A stretch of 64,000 nt of DNA from Limnohabitans sp. Jir72. GTDB taxonomy: Bacteria > Pseudomonadota > Gammaproteobacteria > Burkholderiales > Burkholderiaceae_C. The stretch covers positions 124,001 through 188,000 of the forward strand of contig NZ_NESC01000006.1 of the NCBI RefSeq assembly GCF_003063575.1, given 5' to 3'. Shown here piece by piece: positions 62,123-64,000 of the stretch. The notes beneath the pieces were generated by a model. The model saw only the letters and a list, made by a program, of their open reading frames with translations. It ran no database searches and had not been told where the DNA came from. The translations under genes and the position numbers were made by a program. Positions within the stretch are counted from its first letter, which is position 1. The number at the start of each line of letters is the position of its first letter.

Positions 62123-64000
62123 ATGACCCCCGAAGCCAAAGCCCGAGTCCAGATTGACCAACTCTTGCAAGCCGCTGGCTGGCACGTTTGCAACATCGAC
62201 CAAGTCAATCTGCATGCAGCGCAGGGCGTGGCCATCCGTGAATTCCCGCTCAACCCCGGCCACGGCTTTGCCGACTACCTGCTGTATGTGAATGGCAAAG
62301 CCTGCGGCGTGATCGAGGCCAAGAAAGAAGGCGTCACCCTCAAAGGCGTGGAGGCGCAGTCCGAGCGCTATGCCCAGGGCCTGCCCGCTGCCTTGCCCGC
62401 TTGGCGCAGGCCGTTGCCGTTTTTGTTCGAGTCCACTGGAGTGGAGACCCAATTCACCAACGGGCTGGACCCGCAGCCTCGCTCGCGCCGGGTGTTTGCC
62501 TTTTACCGGCCCGACTTGCTGGCGCAGTGGCTGCACATGCTGCCCCCGGCGGCTGGCCCGCAGGCTGCCAACGAAGCGCCATCCACCTTTTTGGCCCGCA
62601 TGCGCGACATGCCCGAGCTGGTCACCCAATGGGGGCAGGGCGGAGCCAACTACCAGCTGTGGCCTGCGCAAATCAAGGCGGTGCAAAACCTTGAGAAAAG
62701 CCTGGCCGCCAACAAACCCAAAGCCCTGATTCAAATGGCCACGGGCAGCGGCAAAACCTTCACGGCCATCAGCTTCATTTACCGCCTCATCAAGTTTGGT
62801 GGTGCGCGGCGCGTGCTGTTTTTGGTGGATCGGGGCAACCTGGGCCGCCAGACCAAAAAAGAGTTTGACCAATACGCCAGCCCCTACAACAGCTACAAGT
62901 TTGGCGAAGAGTTCATCGTGCAGCACCTGCAAGGCAACCAGGTGGACACCAGCGCCCGCGTGGTCATTTGCACCATCCAGCGCATGTTCAGCTTGCTCAA
63001 AGGCAAAGAGCTGCCGCCCGAGGCCGACGAAGAAAGCGCCGAAGGCGCAGAGAGCCTATTCAAAGACCCCGAGCCCATTGGCTACAACCCAGCATTTCCC
63101 ATCGAGCTGTTTGACATCGTTGTCACCGACGAGGCGCACCGCAGCATCTACAACCTGTGGCGGCAAGTGCTGGAGTATTACGACTCGTATCTGGTGGGCC
63201 TGACCGCCACGCCCAACAAACAAACCTTTGGCTTCTTCAACCAAAACTTGGTCATGGAATACGGCCACACCCAAGCCGTGGCCGATGGGGTGAACGTCAA
63301 CTACGACGTGTACCGCATCCAAACCGAAGTGACCGAAAAAGGTGCGAAGGTCGAGAAGGGCTTTTGGCTTGAGACGGTAGACAAAGCTACCCGACGCAAA
63401 AGCGCTTGGCAGCTCGACGAAGACTTTGAATACGACCCCGCCGAGCTGGACCGCAGCGTGCAAACGCCGGACCAGGTCCGCAAAGTCATCACCACCTTCC
63501 GTGACCGGTTGCACACCGAAATCTTCCCCGGCCGCACCGAGGTGCCCAAGACGCTGGTCTTTGCCAAAGACGACAACCACGCCGAAAAGATTGTGGAAAT
63601 CCTGCGCGAAGAATTTGGCAAGGGCAACGAGTTTGCGCAAAAGATCACCTACCGCACCACAGGCACCAAGCCCGAAGACTTGATCAGCGCGTTTCGCAAC
63701 AGCTACTTTCCGCGAGTGGCCGTGACGGTGGACATGATCGCCACCGGCACCGACATCAAGCCGGTGGAAATTGTGGTGTTCATGCGAAGCGTCAAAAGCC
63801 GCAGCTTCTTTGAGCAGATGAAAGGCCGTGGCGTGCGTGTGTGCAACCCGGCCGACCTGCAAGCCGTCACGCCCGATGCCAAGGTGAAAGACCACTTTGT
63901 GATCGTGGACGCCGTGGGCGTGTGCGAGCGCGACAAAACCGACAGCCGCCCCATGGACACCAAGAAAACCGTGCCATTGGACAAACTGCTGCAAGCCGTG
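62123..64000 (+). CDS. hsdR: Type I restriction enzyme R subunit (HsdR), 5' part (3' end outside window)
   Basis: The first 626 codons are visible and the frame is open at the right edge. The N-terminal nuclease site is a PD-(D/E)XK type, with Asp in GFADYLLYV and Glu/Lys in GVIEAKKEG. The SF2 translocase follows: Walker A QMATGSGKTFTA near residue 210, DEAH box VVTDEAHRSIYN near 335, SAT-like GLTATPNK, motif V DMIATGTDIKP and motif VI QMKGRGVR. This is the EcoEI-like type. ATG 62084 is in frame but overlaps a TAGAAT -10-like hexamer (62080-62085), so ATG 62123 is preferred. hsdM and hsdS are not in the window. Confidence 0.93.
   Translation, partial: MTPEAKARVQIDQLLQAAGWHVCNIDQVNLHAAQGVAIREFPLNPGHGFADYLLYVNGKACGVIEAKKEGVTLKGVEAQSERYAQGLPAALPAWRRPLPFLFESTGVETQFTNGLDPQPRSRRVFAFYRPDLLAQWLHMLPPAAGPQAANEAPSTFLARMRDMPELVTQWGQGGANYQLWPAQIKAVQNLEKSLAANKPKALIQMATGSGKTFTAISFIYRLIKFGGARRVLFLVDRGNLGRQTKKEFDQYASPYNSYKFGEEFIVQHLQGNQVDTSARVVICTIQRMFSLLKGKELPPEADEESAEGAESLFKDPEPIGYNPAFPIELFDIVVTDEAHRSIYNLWRQVLEYYDSYLVGLTATPNKQTFGFFNQNLVMEYGHTQAVADGVNVNYDVYRIQTEVTEKGAKVEKGFWLETVDKATRRKSAWQLDEDFEYDPAELDRSVQTPDQVRKVITTFRDRLHTEIFPGRTEVPKTLVFAKDDNHAEKIVEILREEFGKGNEFAQKITYRTTGTKPEDLISAFRNSYFPRVAVTVDMIATGTDIKPVEIVVFMRSVKSRSFFEQMKGRGVRVCNPADLQAVTPDAKVKDHFVIVDAVGVCERDKTDSRPMDTKKTVPLDKLLQAV

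Overview
The window looks like a chromosomal segment of a betaproteobacterium of the order Burkholderiales, most likely family Comamonadaceae (Limnohabitans/Rhodoferax-like). This rests on the high GC, on the protein sequences, and on gene orders typical of that group: maf-yceD-rpmF-plsX-fabHDG-acpP-fabF, lepA-lepB-rnc-era-recO-pdxJ-acpS-nagZ, leuCDB-asd-fimV-truA-trpFBA-accD, and mdh divergent from gntR-sdhCDAB-sdhE-gltA. The genus is a guess; no rRNA or tRNA gene was found. Almost all of the window is core genome. The main accessory signals are at the right end.

Layout. 1-2.3 kb: the end of a HemY-like gene and an FAD/NAD(P)-binding protein. 2.3-8.9 kb: rne on the minus strand, divergent from rluC, a HAD phosphatase, a Rieske protein and an SppA-type peptidase. 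8.9-16.7 kb: a tetrapyrrole-methylase-family protein and Maf on the minus strand, divergent from the fatty-acid cluster yceD-rpmF-plsX-fabH-fabD-fabG-acpP-fabF. 16.7-27.2 kb: a small membrane protein, a DegQ/MucD protease, then the lepA-lepB-rnc-era-recO-pdxJ-acpS-nagZ run. The rpoE-rseA-rseB genes that commonly sit between fabF and the protease are absent. 27.2-30.2 kb: lysS, a LON-domain protein and a YggT-family protein. 30.2-41.0 kb, all on the minus strand: leuC-leuD-leuB, a short leader-like ORF, asd, fimV, truA, trpF, trpB, trpA, accD. 41.2-52.9 kb: a TCA-cycle block, gltA, sdhE, sdhBADC and a GntR regulator on the minus strand, divergent from mdh, a CitE-like lyase, a secreted protein of unknown function and acnB. 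52.9-60.7 kb: an aldo/keto reductase, a DUF2917/MocR divergent pair, a U32 peptidase-family tRNA hydroxylase, an FAD monooxygenase and rhlE. 60.7-64 kb: a TctC/Bug solute-binding protein and the first 626 codons of a type I restriction HsdR, which runs off the window.

The genes form a few functional groups: membrane lipid synthesis with translation and RNA maturation; leucine, tryptophan and aspartate-family amino-acid synthesis; and a compact TCA-cycle regulon around a GntR/UTRA regulator with a palindromic site inside its own promoter.

The observation I would follow first is upstream of asd. A 33-codon ORF whose last ten residues hold five Thr, two Lys and one Ile (end products of the Asd pathway) is followed by mutually exclusive RNA stems and by an exact complement of the asd ribosome-binding site. 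This looks like an undescribed attenuation leader. A 25-bp stem upstream of leuC and a short structured RNA with a strong terminator upstream of lepA are further regulatory-RNA candidates. All functional statements come from reading the sequence without database searches.
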